Origin: Mesotoga sp. BH458_6_3_2_1
GTDB taxonomy: Bacteria; Thermotogota; Thermotogae; Petrotogales; Kosmotogaceae
DNA: 64,000 nt
NCBI RefSeq assembly: GCF_003664995.1
Contig: NZ_JFHL01000002.1
Coordinates: 613,867 to 677,866 of the forward strand
Direction of reading: 5' to 3'
Under the pieces are notes generated by a model. It was not told the DNA's origin. It saw nothing but the letters and a program-made list of their open reading frames with translations, and made no database searches. The translations under genes were made by a program, and so were the position numbers. Positions 18,494 through 28,031 of the stretch are shown piece after piece. Position 1 is the stretch's first letter; every line of letters starts with the position of its first letter.

Positions 18494-19840
18494 CTACTTC
18501 GCAGGTTTCTCCGGCAAACCGAGCATCTGCCTCAAAGTCAGCCCCTTTATTCCATGTCGTTTGTAGACTACCCAGCTTATCAAGAGCTGAAGTACACTCT
18601 GAGTGGTCCAGTACAGCAGGAGACCAGAGGGGAATGTGGCAAACAGTATCGGGAATATGACCTGCATAATGACTCCTGATCTTGCCGATCTGGCATCCTG
18701 AGCCGTGAGTAACGAACTGAATATTCCTACGACCACCGTGATAATAATGAACGGTATGTTCTGCACGAAGTTTCCAACGGAAAGATCCTTCCATATGAGA
18801 AAGCCCGGCGTATATGCCATCACTTCACTGAAATACCTTATTGCATTGTACAGAAGGATAAGGACGGGTAATTGAAGAAGTATTGGAAGACATCCCGAGG
18901 CAGGATTGTAACCCTTTTCCTTGTAGAGAGCCATCATTGCTTCCTGCTGCTTTTTGGGATCCTTGTACTTCTTCTTGATTCTATCCACTTCCGGCTGGAG
19001 CATCCTCATCATAAGCATAGATTTGGTCTGGATATGATAGAGAGGATAGAGAATGAATCTCGTCACAATTGTGAAGAGAATCAGCGCCCAACCAAAATTC
19101 CCAGACCACTGATATAGCCAGAATAGGAAGTATACTATCCCGTGATAGATCCAGGAGAAGAAGGTCACTCCCCCAAAATCCTGAAGATCCTTGACTATTG
19201 CATCGTATTGTTGAGGAAGAGCCTGTTTAATGTGTATCAACCTCATTGGACCGGCAAATGATTCGAGAAGACCTCTACCGCTCTCCGCCACATACCTCTG
19301 GAACTTGAAGCTTCCCTGCATAGAAGTTATGGCAAAGAGTGTTTTCTGGCCGCTGAATTTATCATATGTCAAGTAGTATGAGGAATCCGGTCCAAGCGTT
19401 TGATTCTCGTACGAGATGAATGGCAGAGCGACCTCTATCTTCTGACTGAAATCAAGCTCGACTTTGAAATCATAGTATGGGCTGTTAAGAATGATAAAAG
19501 ACTTGTTGCCTTGCTCATAATTGAAGGTCACGATGACATTTCCATCGACATCCTTCCTGTATGAGAACGTAGTGGGCAGAAGCTCGTTGCCTTCCGCATC
19601 GAAAATGTTGAAGCCGTCTTTCCCCAGAGCTTCATTGTAGACGTAAAATTCGACGGACTTGTTATCGGCATAACTAGTAACTCCGAGAATCAAACCTTTA
19701 GCAGTATCTAGAGTCACCTTAAGCGTCTTGCCCGAGACTATGAGCGTGCTGGTTCCTTCCTGAGTTAGAAGCTCTTTGCCCGATACAGAGAGCGTGAATA
19801 AAGTAATAAAGATTAGAGTCAGAATTATCGCTCTTCTCAT
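18494..19840 (-). CDS. yidC: Membrane protein insertase YidC
   Basis: A 448-residue YidC that inserts and folds inner-membrane proteins. A signal-like first membrane segment (residues 2-22) is followed by a large beta-rich periplasmic domain (about 25-220) and then the five-helix core, with [12 protein letters not shown], the [20 protein letters not shown] cytoplasmic helices and [11 protein letters not shown]. The presence of the periplasmic domain is typical of diderm YidC. ATG 19840 has GAGGAGG 8 bases upstream; the frame is open further but the site decides. It overlaps yidD by 4 bases. Confidence 0.95.
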   Translation of the reverse strand: MRRAIILTLIFITLFTLSVSGKELLTQEGTSTLIVSGKTLKVTLDTAKGLILGVTSYADNKSVEFYVYNEALGKDGFNIFDAEGNELLPTTFSYRKDVDGNVIVTFNYEQGNKSFIILNSPYYDFKVELDFSQKIEVALPFISYENQTLGPDSSYYLTYDKFSGQKTLFAITSMQGSFKFQRYVAESGRGLLESFAGPMRLIHIKQALPQQYDAIVKDLQDFGGVTFFSWIYHGIVYFLFWLYQWSGNFGWALILFTIVTRFILYPLYHIQTKSMLMMRMLQPEVDRIKKKYKDPKKQQEAMMALYKEKGYNPASGCLPILLQLPVLILLYNAIRYFSEVMAYTPGFLIWKDLSVGNFVQNIPFIIITVVVGIFSSLLTAQDARSARSGVIMQVIFPILFATFPSGLLLYWTTQSVLQLLISWVVYKRHGIKGLTLRQMLGLPEKPAK

Positions 19841-20079
19841 TTTTCGTGCCTCCTCAATAGCGTGAAGTGATCTGGTACTTCGTCGAAGCCTCCTGGATTG
19901 AAGGGATTGCATCTTAATATTCTCCATGTTCCGAGAATGAGCCCCTTGAGGGCTCCAAATCTTTCAATTGCCTCATATGCGTATGTTGAGCAAGTGGGAT
20001 AAAACCTGCATCTGGGGCGGGTTCTAGGTGAGATCTTTCTTCTGTAGAAATCTATCAGAAACAGCAGTATCTTTTTCAT
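19837..20079 (-). CDS. yidD: Membrane protein insertion efficiency factor YidD
   Basis: An 80-residue YidD/UPF0161 protein. The family core is visible: [31 protein letters not shown] and [10 protein letters not shown]. It assists YidC-dependent insertion at the inner membrane. ATG 20079 lies 56 bases inside the 3' end of rnpA in another frame, and has only a weak ribosome-binding site, so translation is probably coupled to rnpA. Confidence 0.93.
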   Translation of the reverse strand: MKKILLFLIDFYRRKISPRTRPRCRFYPTCSTYAYEAIERFGALKGLILGTWRILRCNPFNPGGFDEVPDHFTLLRRHEK

Positions 20080-20452
20080 CGGACGTTTCTCCAATTTTCT
20101 CAGCGATTCGTATAACAACAGGCAACATATCAATGAATCCAACTTTTCTCTTCTTAAACAGGTCGGATAGATCCTTTCTTGCAATAAAAAGTATATCACA
20201 CCCATTGGGAAACGCTGATTTATTAGTTCTATAGACCTCTTTAACCAGTCTTCTGAGTCGATTTCTCAAGTTCGCCTTTCCAAATTTCCGTTTTATCGAT
20301 ACTCCAATACGAGAAAAAGGCAGACCATTCTTCACATACAATACAACAAAAAAAGGGTCAACTATTGATTTTCCCTTTTTGAAGACTCTGTCGAAGTCTG
20401 CCTTCCTTCTTAGCCTTTCATTTTTGCTCAGGGACTGGTCTTTCAGGTTCAC
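20024..20452 (-). CDS. rnpA: Ribonuclease P protein component
   Basis: A 142-residue RnpA, which helps the RNase P RNA cleave 5' leaders from tRNA precursors. The RNR motif region is [15 protein letters not shown], and the N-terminal [16 protein letters not shown] box is typical. It is about 25 residues longer than most RnpA proteins; the extra C-terminal tail is encoded in the segment that overlaps yidD. It starts at GTG 20452, overlapping the rpmH stop (GTGTGA). The RNase P RNA gene is not in the window. Confidence 0.94.
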   Translation of the reverse strand: MNLKDQSLSKNERLRRKADFDRVFKKGKSIVDPFFVVLYVKNGLPFSRIGVSIKRKFGKANLRNRLRRLVKEVYRTNKSAFPNGCDILFIARKDLSDLFKKRKVGFIDMLPVVIRIAEKIGETSDEKDTAVSDRFLQKKDLT

Positions 20453-20583
20453 ACAGAAAGTCTCTTTCTTCCCTTTCTTCGTCTGCTAGCGAGCACTTTT
20501 CGGCCGCCGACTGTTCTGGATCTGACAAGGAAGCCGTGTGTTCTGTTTCTCTTGACTCTAGATGGCTGGTATGTTCTTTTCAT
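20449..20583 (-). CDS. rpmH: 50S ribosomal protein L34
   Basis: A 44-residue, very basic L34 read on the minus strand: [18 protein letters not shown] at the start and [11 protein letters not shown] at the end. ATG 20583 has GGAGG 9 bases upstream. The stop TGA overlaps the rnpA GTG start by 4 bases. It heads the rpmH-rnpA-yidD-yidC-jag cluster and is driven by a perfect promoter. Confidence 0.97.
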   Translation of the reverse strand: MKRTYQPSRVKRNRTHGFLVRSRTVGGRKVLASRRRKGRKRLSV

Positions 20584-20618
20584 GATTAATAACCTCCAAT
20601 TAATGCGTCACAGTGAAC

Positions 20619-20647
20619 ATTATACGGAGTGCAACCGTGACTGTCAA
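20619..20647 (-). promoter_or_regulatory. Consensus sigma70-type promoter of rpmH operon
   Basis: Minus strand: TTGACA (20642-20647), 17-base spacer, TATAAT (20619-20624), about 36 bases upstream of rpmH. Both boxes are perfect. Confidence 0.9.
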
Positions 20648-20719
20648 GGCGCTCGCGAATCTCTTGCTCAGTGTGCCGCAACGCAAATCGGAGTTACTGA
20701 AGGTGCAATTGATCAATAG

Positions 20720-20725
20720 TATAAT
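20720..20725 (+). promoter_or_regulatory. Candidate -10 box of recN operon
   Basis: TATAAT about 58 bases upstream of the recN start. A -35 hexamer at the right distance is not clear, so this is a tentative call. Confidence 0.4.
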
Positions 20726-20782
20726 AGATTGATAGATAGATTAGTATAAAGAGGCCGATCTATTGCGAAAATGGAGGAAAGT

Positions 20783-22372
20783 ATGCTGCTGTCGCTGGCA
20801 GGAAATGATTTTCTCACTTTCAAGGAGTTCTATGTTGAGTTTTCTAGCGGTATGAATGCTGTAACCGGAGAATCTGGTGCCGGCAAAACGATTTTTCTGA
20901 AGGCCCTTTGGGCAGTCCTTGGCTTTCCACCACAGTGGGACAACGACAATGCGGGAAGCATCGAGGGAAACTTTGAAGTCGATAGTTCTCTATCGTCAAG
21001 ACTTAAAGAGATGGGGATAGAAATCGATGGAGATCAGCTCCTTGTAACCGTTAGTTTTACCGGGCAGAGAACAATCTATAGAATTAATGGAAGGATGGTT
21101 CCGAGGCAGATAGTCCAGACTGCCTTTCGCGACAGAGTGGAGATCCATTCTCAGCACAGCAGCGTAGGTTTGCTTGATGAATCGAAACATCATGTGATTC
21201 TCGATCATGCCCTCAGGGGAGAGGAGATTCTAGATCAGTATAGAGAGCTTTATGGGGAGTTTATGAAGGTGAGACGGGAGTTTGATTCTTTCAGTGTCGA
21301 CCCGGCTCAGATTGAAAGAGAAAAGGACTTCCTGAGCTTTCAGATAAGTGAGATTGAGCAGGCAGAGCTTCAGCCGGGGGAGGACCAGGTCGTTGAGATG
21401 AAGTATACCAGATACAGAAACGCCCAGACTCTCATCGATACGTTTCAGGAACTGAGAGAGATCCTGAAGGACGGCGAGCTTTCCGTATATAACTCTCTCA
21501 ATGATGCAGTTACTATCATAGAACGGATAGAGGATTTTGGATATAAGAAATGGCATGAAAATCTGCAGATTGCCCTTGAGGAACTGGACTCTCTTTACTC
21601 GATGGTCGAAGAGGAGAGAGACTCGCTCGAAATTGACGACGAGGAATTTACAGCAATCGAAAACAGGATGACGTTGATTCAAGGTCTCAAGAGGAAGTAC
21701 GGAGATTCCGCTGAAAAGATTCTCTCGAGGCTCGAAACATTCAAGAGGGAGCTCGGCGCACTTCAAGAGCTCGAGGAGAGGAAAGAGAAACTTAAGAGAC
21801 TCGAAGAGGATCTCTTGGTCAGAATGAAGAAGACCGGACTGGTCCTTGATCAGAAGAGAGCCGCAAGGGCTGAGGAGATAGAAGAGCAAATCAAATTGCA
21901 TCTTGAGGATCTAAGGATGAAGGGTGCGGAGCTGAGATTCACTCTCCAGCCAGAGGAGATTCCCAGGAGTTATGGAATTTCGAGGGTTACGATGATGGTA
22001 AAGACTAACCCGGGAATGGAGTTCATGGAGATAGGAAAAGTCGCTTCCGGTGGTGAGTTATCAAGATTCTTGCTGGCTCTGGAGTCTGCTTTGAAGGACC
22101 AGCTGGATCTTGAGACAATAGTATTCGATGAAGTTGATTCCGGGGTCGGCCAGAGGTTGGGAACAGTAGTCGCGGAGAAACTCAGGGAGATCTCGAGCGA
22201 GATTCAGACTATCGTAATAACGCACCTTCCTCAAATTGCGCTAATTGCAGACAGGCATTTTGTTGTCAGGAAGGAACAGGTTGGCTCAAAGACAGTCTCC
22301 AGGATTGAAGAGCTTCACGGTCCCTCAAAGGAAAGGGAAATTGAGGAGATGAGTGGCCAGATTCCAGAGTAA
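20783..22372 (+). CDS. recN: DNA repair protein RecN
   Basis: A 529-residue SMC-like ATPase acting in double-strand break repair. The N-terminal head has Walker A GESGAGKT (about residues 33-40). A long coiled-coil middle spans roughly residues 150-390. The C-terminal head has the ABC signature ASGGELSRF and Walker B FDEVDSGVG. I chose ATG 20783, 5 bases after GGAGG; an in-frame ATG at 20771 is part of that site. It leads the recN-HEAT-murB-hflK-hflC-yigZ run. Confidence 0.94.
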   Translation: MLLSLAGNDFLTFKEFYVEFSSGMNAVTGESGAGKTIFLKALWAVLGFPPQWDNDNAGSIEGNFEVDSSLSSRLKEMGIEIDGDQLLVTVSFTGQRTIYRINGRMVPRQIVQTAFRDRVEIHSQHSSVGLLDESKHHVILDHALRGEEILDQYRELYGEFMKVRREFDSFSVDPAQIEREKDFLSFQISEIEQAELQPGEDQVVEMKYTRYRNAQTLIDTFQELREILKDGELSVYNSLNDAVTIIERIEDFGYKKWHENLQIALEELDSLYSMVEEERDSLEIDDEEFTAIENRMTLIQGLKRKYGDSAEKILSRLETFKRELGALQELEERKEKLKRLEEDLLVRMKKTGLVLDQKRAARAEEIEEQIKLHLEDLRMKGAELRFTLQPEEIPRSYGISRVTMMVKTNPGMEFMEIGKVASGGELSRFLLALESALKDQLDLETIVFDEVDSGVGQRLGTVVAEKLREISSEIQTIVITHLPQIALIADRHFVVRKEQVGSKTVSRIEELHGPSKEREIEEMSGQIPE

Positions 22373-22387
22373 GAGTAGAGGTGAAGC

Positions 22388-23005
22388 ATGAATAGAGAAG
22401 ATTTGATAAACAGAATTATCGACGAAAAGGGAACAGAGGCCGTTCCGGTGCTTCTTGAACTTCTAGTAAGCGAGGATAGCGAGACAGCGCAAATCTGTTT
22501 TGAAGCTCTGCTTCAGATGGGTGATACCGTTGTTCCGCTCTTGTTGGAGAAAATGAGATCGAAGGAAATCGATCCAGTCTCTAGACTGTATCTCGCAGAT
22601 CTCGCCGGTGAGATTGGAGACAAAAGGGCGGTGCCGTATCTTTACGAAATGTTGAGAGATTACAGCGACGAGAGATCGCAAATTATCATATACGAAGCGC
22701 TGGCTCGCCTGGGAGAAGGAGAGAATGTCGTGGACCTTCTGGTTTTGCTTCTAGATGAAAACGGTGATTCCGAACTGCGGGACCAATTGATAATGGCCCT
22801 CAGCAGCACGAATTCTTCGGTCGCGGTGAAGGCGCTTGCAAGATTGTATGAAGATAAGATGACTGACAAGTCGACGAAAGCCTTCGTTCTAGAGGGTATT
22901 CACTCGATTCTCTCGAAAAGACATGAACTGAAGAATTACCTCTTGAGTCTACACAATGGCAAGGAGATTGCTGAAAGGCTTTATCAATGGCAAGAAGAGA
23001 ATTGA
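22388..23005 (+). CDS. HEAT-repeat protein
   Basis: A 205-residue alpha-solenoid protein. At least four helical repeats are visible, with units such as AVPVLLELL, VVPLLLEKM, AVPYLYEMLRD and VVDLLVLLL recurring about every 32-35 residues. There is no signal peptide or catalytic motif. HEAT proteins of this size are usually scaffolds. ATG 22388 follows GAGGTG, and the gene overlaps murB by 19 bases. The partner is unknown; location between recN and murB does not settle it. Confidence 0.8.
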   Translation: MNREDLINRIIDEKGTEAVPVLLELLVSEDSETAQICFEALLQMGDTVVPLLLEKMRSKEIDPVSRLYLADLAGEIGDKRAVPYLYEMLRDYSDERSQIIIYEALARLGEGENVVDLLVLLLDENGDSELRDQLIMALSSTNSSVAVKALARLYEDKMTDKSTKAFVLEGIHSILSKRHELKNYLLSLHNGKEIAERLYQWQEEN

Positions 23006-23904
23006 TTGACTACTTCGGCTCACTCTACATGCTTGGGGCGGACGTAAGGCTTAACGAGCCTCTGAAATGGCACACAACGATCAGGATCGGTGGTCCTGCC
23101 AGTGTATTCGTCTCGCCTTACTCCTGCGAATCACTTTCAGAGACAATTGGCTTTTTGAGGTCGGAGAAAATTCCGTACAGGATCATCGGCGGCGGTTCGA
23201 ATGTCGTCTGTCCTGATCGTTATGAAGGGGTAGTAGTATCGACAAGAAATCTAAATCTGGTTAAATCGTCCGGTGAGAGAGTTCTTGTTGAGGCCGGAGC
23301 CAGTGTCAATTCTCTGTTGTGGCATTGTTTGTCGAAAGAACTCACGGGTATGGAGTTCTTGGCCGGTCTGCCCGGTTCCATTGGAGGAGCGGTATTGATG
23401 AACGCCGGTGCCTTCGGTGGGGAGATCGGAGAGCGGGTTACGAAGATCTTATATCTTGATGATAAGAGTAGATTGATCGAGATCGATGGAAAATCCGCCG
23501 GCTTTTCCTACAGGAACAGTATTTTCAGATCCGGAGGTGGAATAGTGCTCGGTGCGGAGTTCTCCCTTGAAAGCGGAGAAAAGTCAGAAATCAGAAGGAG
23601 AATGACGGAGATTCTCGGAAAGAGGTTAGAGAAACAGCCGCTCGAGGAACCGAGTGCCGGAAGTGTCTTCATGAGACCGCGGCCGGATTTCTACGTCGGG
23701 TCAACCATTGAAAGGCTCGGCCTGAAGTCTCTGAGAGTAGGAGGGGCCGAAGTATCGGCGAAACATGCCGGTTTCATAGTGAATAAGCAAAGCGCTAGTC
23801 AGAGCGACGTCGTGGCTCTAGTAGAAATAGTGAAGAAGAGAGTTAGGGAGTCTACTGGCGTAGATCTAAGAACCGAGATAGAAATCTGGAAGGAGGTTGA
23901 ATAA
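22987..23904 (+). CDS. murB: UDP-N-acetylenolpyruvoylglucosamine reductase MurB
   Basis: A 305-residue FAD enzyme that reduces UDP-GlcNAc-enolpyruvate to UDP-MurNAc in peptidoglycan synthesis. FAD-binding boxes GGGSNVV and GLPGSIGGAVLMNAGAFGGE-like residues (around 130-150) are present, as is YRNSIF with the catalytic Ser and a C-terminal Glu-containing TEIEIW. The length and the absence of the extra E. coli-type loop fit type II MurB. It starts inside the HEAT gene and shares a TAATG junction with hflK. Confidence 0.94.
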   Translation: MARRELIDYFGSLYMLGADVRLNEPLKWHTTIRIGGPASVFVSPYSCESLSETIGFLRSEKIPYRIIGGGSNVVCPDRYEGVVVSTRNLNLVKSSGERVLVEAGASVNSLLWHCLSKELTGMEFLAGLPGSIGGAVLMNAGAFGGEIGERVTKILYLDDKSRLIEIDGKSAGFSYRNSIFRSGGGIVLGAEFSLESGEKSEIRRRMTEILGKRLEKQPLEEPSAGSVFMRPRPDFYVGSTIERLGLKSLRVGGAEVSAKHAGFIVNKQSASQSDVVALVEIVKKRVRESTGVDLRTEIEIWKEVE

Positions 23905-24881
23905 TGGTTGATGTAAGAATTGAAGAGCCTGAAGATAATATTCCCGGCAGCGGAGGCCCAAGAAAGAGTTTTTTATGGTCCGGTCTCTTCGTGCTGCTGA
24001 TAGTCGCAGCAATAGTGGTGGTCTATTTCTTGAGCGGTTTTTTCCTGGTTGGACCCGACCAGGTTGGGCTAATCAAGCGATTTGGCAAGTATACAGGTAC
24101 TGTGGGTCCGGGACTTGGGTATCATCTGCCTTTTCCGTTTGAGAATGCCGTCATAGTTGACACTTCAAATCTCAGGAAGCAGGAAATCGGTTTCATGACG
24201 ATCAGAACGGGTACTTACCAGACTTTGGCCAATGAAGCTCTGATGCTAACCGGAGACGGGAACATAGTGTCGGTAGAACTGGTTGTCCAGTACTATATTG
24301 GAGATCCCGTAAAACTCGCCTTCAACATAGTGGATGACGCGGACATCGTGAAATTCACGACTGAGTCGGTGCTCAGAGAGGAAGTAGCTTCAAGCACCAT
24401 CGATTCGATCCTCACAACGGAGAGGGACACTATCTCCACAAAGACTGCAGAGAGGGTTCAAACGGAGCTTGACAGGCTTAACACCGGAATTATCGTCAAG
24501 AACGTCTTCCTGCAGGAAGTTGCCCCTCCAAAGCAGGTTATAACTGCCTTTGACGATGTGAACAGCGCCAAGCAGGACAAGGAAAAGCTCATCTATGAGG
24601 CCGAAAAATACAGAAACGATCTGATTCCAAAGGCCGAAGGTGAGGCGGCTCAGATGACTAGAGACGCAGAAGGCTATGCTCAGGAGAGGATTCTCAATGC
24701 CGAGGGTGAAGCCGAGAGATTTCTTTCGATTCTCGAGGAGTACGAAAAGGCACCGGACGTCACTCGAACGAGGATGTATCTCGAGACTCTGGGCAAATTG
24801 CTGGGAGAAACAAGCAAAACGGTCGTACTCGACCAGAGCAGTCTGCTTAAACTCCTTGAGCTTGAAGGGAGCGTGAGATGA
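23904..24881 (+). CDS. hflK: HflK-like membrane protease modulator (SPFH)
   Basis: A 325-residue SPFH/band 7 protein with one membrane helix near residues 22-46 and the PDQVGLIKRFGKYTG motif opening the SPFH domain. A long charged helix rich in Glu and Ala follows (about 230-295). HflK and HflC form a membrane cage that regulates FtsH. It is encoded directly before hflC with ATGA overlap, the conserved pair order. The FtsH gene is not in the window. Confidence 0.92.
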   Translation: MVDVRIEEPEDNIPGSGGPRKSFLWSGLFVLLIVAAIVVVYFLSGFFLVGPDQVGLIKRFGKYTGTVGPGLGYHLPFPFENAVIVDTSNLRKQEIGFMTIRTGTYQTLANEALMLTGDGNIVSVELVVQYYIGDPVKLAFNIVDDADIVKFTTESVLREEVASSTIDSILTTERDTISTKTAERVQTELDRLNTGIIVKNVFLQEVAPPKQVITAFDDVNSAKQDKEKLIYEAEKYRNDLIPKAEGEAAQMTRDAEGYAQERILNAEGEAERFLSILEEYEKAPDVTRTRMYLETLGKLLGETSKTVVLDQSSLLKLLELEGSVR

Positions 24882-25738
24882 TGAAGTACAAGTTTATTAT
24901 TCCAGTGGCGATCCTCGTGGTAATCGCCGCGATACTACTTCCAAGTTTCTTCTTCATAATTGATGAAACTGAGCAAGCAGTAGTCCTGCGATTTGGAGAG
25001 ATTCAGAAATCGGTTACAGAGGCTGGTCTGTACACAAAGACTCCTTTCATCGATAACGTAAGGAAATTCGATAAGCGAATCCAGATTTACGATGTCGATG
25101 CCGAAAGGATCTACTCAAAGGACAAGAAGACAATCCTCACCGACACTTTCGCGCTTTGGAGAATAGTCGATCCTAGGAAGTTCATAGAGACAATGAAGTC
25201 AGAGCAAATCGCGCTTACCAGAATTGACGACGTCGTGTATTCGCACGTAAGGAATACTTTTGGAAAGCTCGATTACGACGACATAATATCGGGCAAGAGA
25301 ACGGACGTTCTCGATGAGATCACAACACTGGCCGCAAACGACATGAAGGACTTCGGCATCGAGATCATCTCCGTTCGCGTGAAGAGAGCCGATCTGCCGG
25401 ATGAGAATAGAAACGCGGTCTTCGAAAGAATGAAGTCCGAAAGAATTCAGGAGGCTTCTCTCATCAGAGCCGAAGGAAACAGGGAGGCTCAGAAATTGAG
25501 GGCCGAGGCTGATAAAGAAGCCCAGATAATGATTGCTACTGCTCAGAAGGAAGCGGATATCATTATTGGAACTGGAGACGCCAGGGCTCTGGCGGTCTAT
25601 GCCGATGCTTACAACAGGGACCCCGATTTCTACGAGTTCATGAAGAGGCTGGAAGTGTACGAGAAGACTCTGGCCGATGCCAATTATATTCTTGGACCCT
25701 CGATGGACTTCATTGACAAGCTGTCCAGAGGAGAATAA
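24878..25738 (+). CDS. hflC: HflC-like membrane protease modulator (SPFH)
   Basis: A 286-residue SPFH protein with an N-terminal membrane anchor (residues 3-27), then DETEQAVVLRFG. A helical segment with repeated RAEGNREAQKLRAEADKEA-like residues forms the cage wall. It partners HflK. The start overlaps hflK by 4 bases (ATGATG; either ATG could be used), and its stop shares TAATG with yigZ. Confidence 0.92.
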   Translation: MMKYKFIIPVAILVVIAAILLPSFFFIIDETEQAVVLRFGEIQKSVTEAGLYTKTPFIDNVRKFDKRIQIYDVDAERIYSKDKKTILTDTFALWRIVDPRKFIETMKSEQIALTRIDDVVYSHVRNTFGKLDYDDIISGKRTDVLDEITTLAANDMKDFGIEIISVRVKRADLPDENRNAVFERMKSERIQEASLIRAEGNREAQKLRAEADKEAQIMIATAQKEADIIIGTGDARALAVYADAYNRDPDFYEFMKRLEVYEKTLADANYILGPSMDFIDKLSRGE

Positions 25739-26367
25739 TGGGTTGTAGTAAGTCGATTCTTGAAACGGGAAACTTTGAGATCAACGTTAAGAGATCAAGG
25801 TTTATTGGTAGCAGCCAGAGATGCGAGACTGAAGAAGAGGCGAAGTCTTTCATCAAGGCTGTATCTCAGGAGCATGCAAGTGCCAGCCATTCCTGTTGGG
25901 CCTATCGCATTTCCCTTCCTGGAAGGGAAGTCGCCAACTACTCGGATGCAGGAGAGCCTCACGGATCTGCCGGGCAACCAATTTTGGGAGCCATCGATCG
26001 TCTAGAACTTAAGGATGTAGTAGTAGTGGTCACGAGATACTTCGGTGGCGTGAAGCTGGGAATAAGAGGTCTGATAGATGCTTATGGTGAGACTGCTCTG
26101 GAGGCTCTGAAGGCTGCAAAACCTGTTATGTTCTGTCCGGGTTTAGAGTTGATCGCAGAGATGGCTTACAGCCAGTGGAACGATTTCACTAGACTCTTTC
26201 GGGAGGACAGAGATTTCTCTTTGCAGAAAGTCGATTATACCGACAAAGTTGTCTCAGTAATCGCCGTTAGGAAGGATGAAGTCGAAAGAATAGCAGGTTT
26301 CTTTGAAGAAAGAAGGATTTCCTTCAGATTTGGAGATGAATTGAGTTTTGTAAGCCCGGTAGAATGA
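25738..26367 (+). CDS. yigZ: YigZ/IMPACT-family protein
   Basis: A 209-residue protein with the UPF0029/Impact N-terminal domain: RSRFIGS, SHSCWAYR, the SDAGEPHGSAGQPIL box and VVTRYFGGVKLG. A smaller C-terminal domain follows (about residues 140-205). The function is unclear; the eukaryotic relative IMPACT modulates GCN2. It ends the recN run, and its last codons and stop lie in one arm of a perfect palindrome shared with mrdA. Confidence 0.9.
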   Translation: MGCSKSILETGNFEINVKRSRFIGSSQRCETEEEAKSFIKAVSQEHASASHSCWAYRISLPGREVANYSDAGEPHGSAGQPILGAIDRLELKDVVVVVTRYFGGVKLGIRGLIDAYGETALEALKAAKPVMFCPGLELIAEMAYSQWNDFTRLFREDRDFSLQKVDYTDKVVSVIAVRKDEVERIAGFFEERRISFRFGDELSFVSPVE

Positions 26368-26378
26368 TTCTACCGGGC
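26354..26378. terminator. 25-base perfect palindrome spanning two convergent stop codons
   Basis: GCCCGGTAGAAT (26354-26365), a single central G and its exact inverse (26367-26378). The left arm encodes the end of yigZ and the right arm the end of mrdA. It looks like a two-way transcription terminator, although no strong T-run follows on either side. Confidence 0.6.
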
Positions 26379-28031
26379 ATATTCTTCAATGTAGTAATCC
26401 ATGATCTTTCTCGATATCTGAGTGGCCAATCCCGATCCGTAGCCCCCCTCATAAACGAGGACCGTTACAACGATCTCAGGTTCGTGAAGCGGCATGAATC
26501 CTGTGAACCAGGAGTGAGTCGGCTTTGAACCACCCTGCTCGGCGGTTCCGGTCTTTCCAGCGGCCGTCTCTGCGAAGTCTCTGAAAGAGGAATAAGCGGT
26601 TCCCGCATCGGCCGAACTTCCTCCCTTGCTCACGACATCTCCCATTGCGCCGATGATAAGATCCCAGTCGCTTTCTCCCAGCTCGATTACCGATCTTTCA
26701 CTCTCTTGCTTTGAACCGACAAAAGGAATGATTTCTTTGCCCCTCATCGCGATCTCCCCGGTCATTCTCGCCAGTTGCAGAGGAGTGATGCTTAGATATC
26801 CCTGCCCTATCGATATCTGGATCGTGTCTCCGGGGAACCAGCTCTCTTCAAGGTTCTCGCGTTTCCACTCGGGCGACGGCATCAGTCCGACCGATTCTTC
26901 GGGCAGATCGATGTCGGTAGGTTCAAAAACCTCCCAGATCCTGGCGTATCGATCGAGAGTCTCGATTCCTAGCTCCAGTCCAAGCTGGTAGAAATAGATG
27001 TTGCAGGAAACGGTAATGGCCTTCCCGAGATCGGTCTTTCCATGTCCATAAAGGTTCCAATCTCTGTAGACTCCCTGAACTACGCCCTGGCTGTCTTTGT
27101 ACTGGAAGATGCCCCCGCAATCGATCTCTTTTTTACTGTCTGTTCCCTCAGCCAGAGCCACCATGGCAATGAACGGCTTGATCACGGAGCCAGGCGAAAA
27201 GGGAGTCACAGCCCTATTGACCAGGGGTCTCGAAGGATCCAGATTAAGGCGCTCCCAATCCCTTGTTGAAATTCCCCTCGTGAAAAACATGTTCTCGAAA
27301 CTCGGTACGGAGACGAGAGCGAGAACCTCTCCGTCGGTCTTCATAACGACTGCGGCGCCGCTCTTTCCCGTTTCGTCTATTAAATCGTAAATGTACCTGC
27401 TGAGCTGGGAGTCGATCGTGATTTTCAGATCCTTTCCAGCGACGGGAGGCCTTTCGCCCTCAAGACTGATCTGTGTTCCCAGTGCATCGACACGTATCAG
27501 TTTCTCGCCGGGAGTTCCTTTCAGAAGCTCATTGTATTGCTTCTCGATTCCCATAACCGGTTCTCCGTCAAATTTGATGTAGCCTGCAACGTGCGCTATC
27601 CCCGGGTTGTCCTGATAGTACCTTATGATTCTCTCGGAGATCTCCAATTCAGGGTAGTCGTTTAGCCTTACTGCTAATGCTGCGGGAAGGCTCGTCTCAA
27701 CGCTGCCGAAGATCTCAAGACGCTTAAGAAGTGTTTCCGCTTTCTCCCTGTCATCGAATGAATCAATTATCATTCTCTTCAGATCTTCTGGAAGAAAGAC
27801 CACTTTCTTCTTTATTTCATAGTAGGGCGCGTCCCATGCCATAGGGATCCCGTTTCGATCGAGAATCATCCCTCTTGGAGGCAGTATGGAGATTGACCGG
27901 CGGCTTATACTCTCGACCTGCTCGGCATACTTCTCGAAATTGACTATCTGGTAGTCGTAGAGTCTATATATGAAAAAACCGATCGTGAGAAGAAAAAGTA
28001 CGAAGAAAAGGTCGAACCTCTTAGTCCTCAA
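26370..28031 (-). CDS. mrdA: Penicillin-binding protein 2 (elongasome transpeptidase)
   Basis: A 553-residue class B penicillin-binding protein that cross-links peptidoglycan during elongation. One N-terminal membrane helix (residues 8-27), then a PBP dimerisation domain, then the transpeptidase: active-site SxxK in SPGSVIKPF (near residue 280), SCN as the SxN motif and KTGTAEQ near residue 495. The TTG start at 28031 has AGGAGG 7 bases upstream and lies inside the mreD 3' end (11-base overlap). It is the last gene of mreBCD-mrdA. Confidence 0.94.
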   Translation of the reverse strand: MRTKRFDLFFVLFLLTIGFFIYRLYDYQIVNFEKYAEQVESISRRSISILPPRGMILDRNGIPMAWDAPYYEIKKKVVFLPEDLKRMIIDSFDDREKAETLLKRLEIFGSVETSLPAALAVRLNDYPELEISERIIRYYQDNPGIAHVAGYIKFDGEPVMGIEKQYNELLKGTPGEKLIRVDALGTQISLEGERPPVAGKDLKITIDSQLSRYIYDLIDETGKSGAAVVMKTDGEVLALVSVPSFENMFFTRGISTRDWERLNLDPSRPLVNRAVTPFSPGSVIKPFIAMVALAEGTDSKKEIDCGGIFQYKDSQGVVQGVYRDWNLYGHGKTDLGKAITVSCNIYFYQLGLELGIETLDRYARIWEVFEPTDIDLPEESVGLMPSPEWKRENLEESWFPGDTIQISIGQGYLSITPLQLARMTGEIAMRGKEIIPFVGSKQESERSVIELGESDWDLIIGAMGDVVSKGGSSADAGTAYSSFRDFAETAAGKTGTAEQGGSKPTHSWFTGFMPLHEPEIVVTVLVYEGGYGSGLATQISRKIMDYYIEEYAR

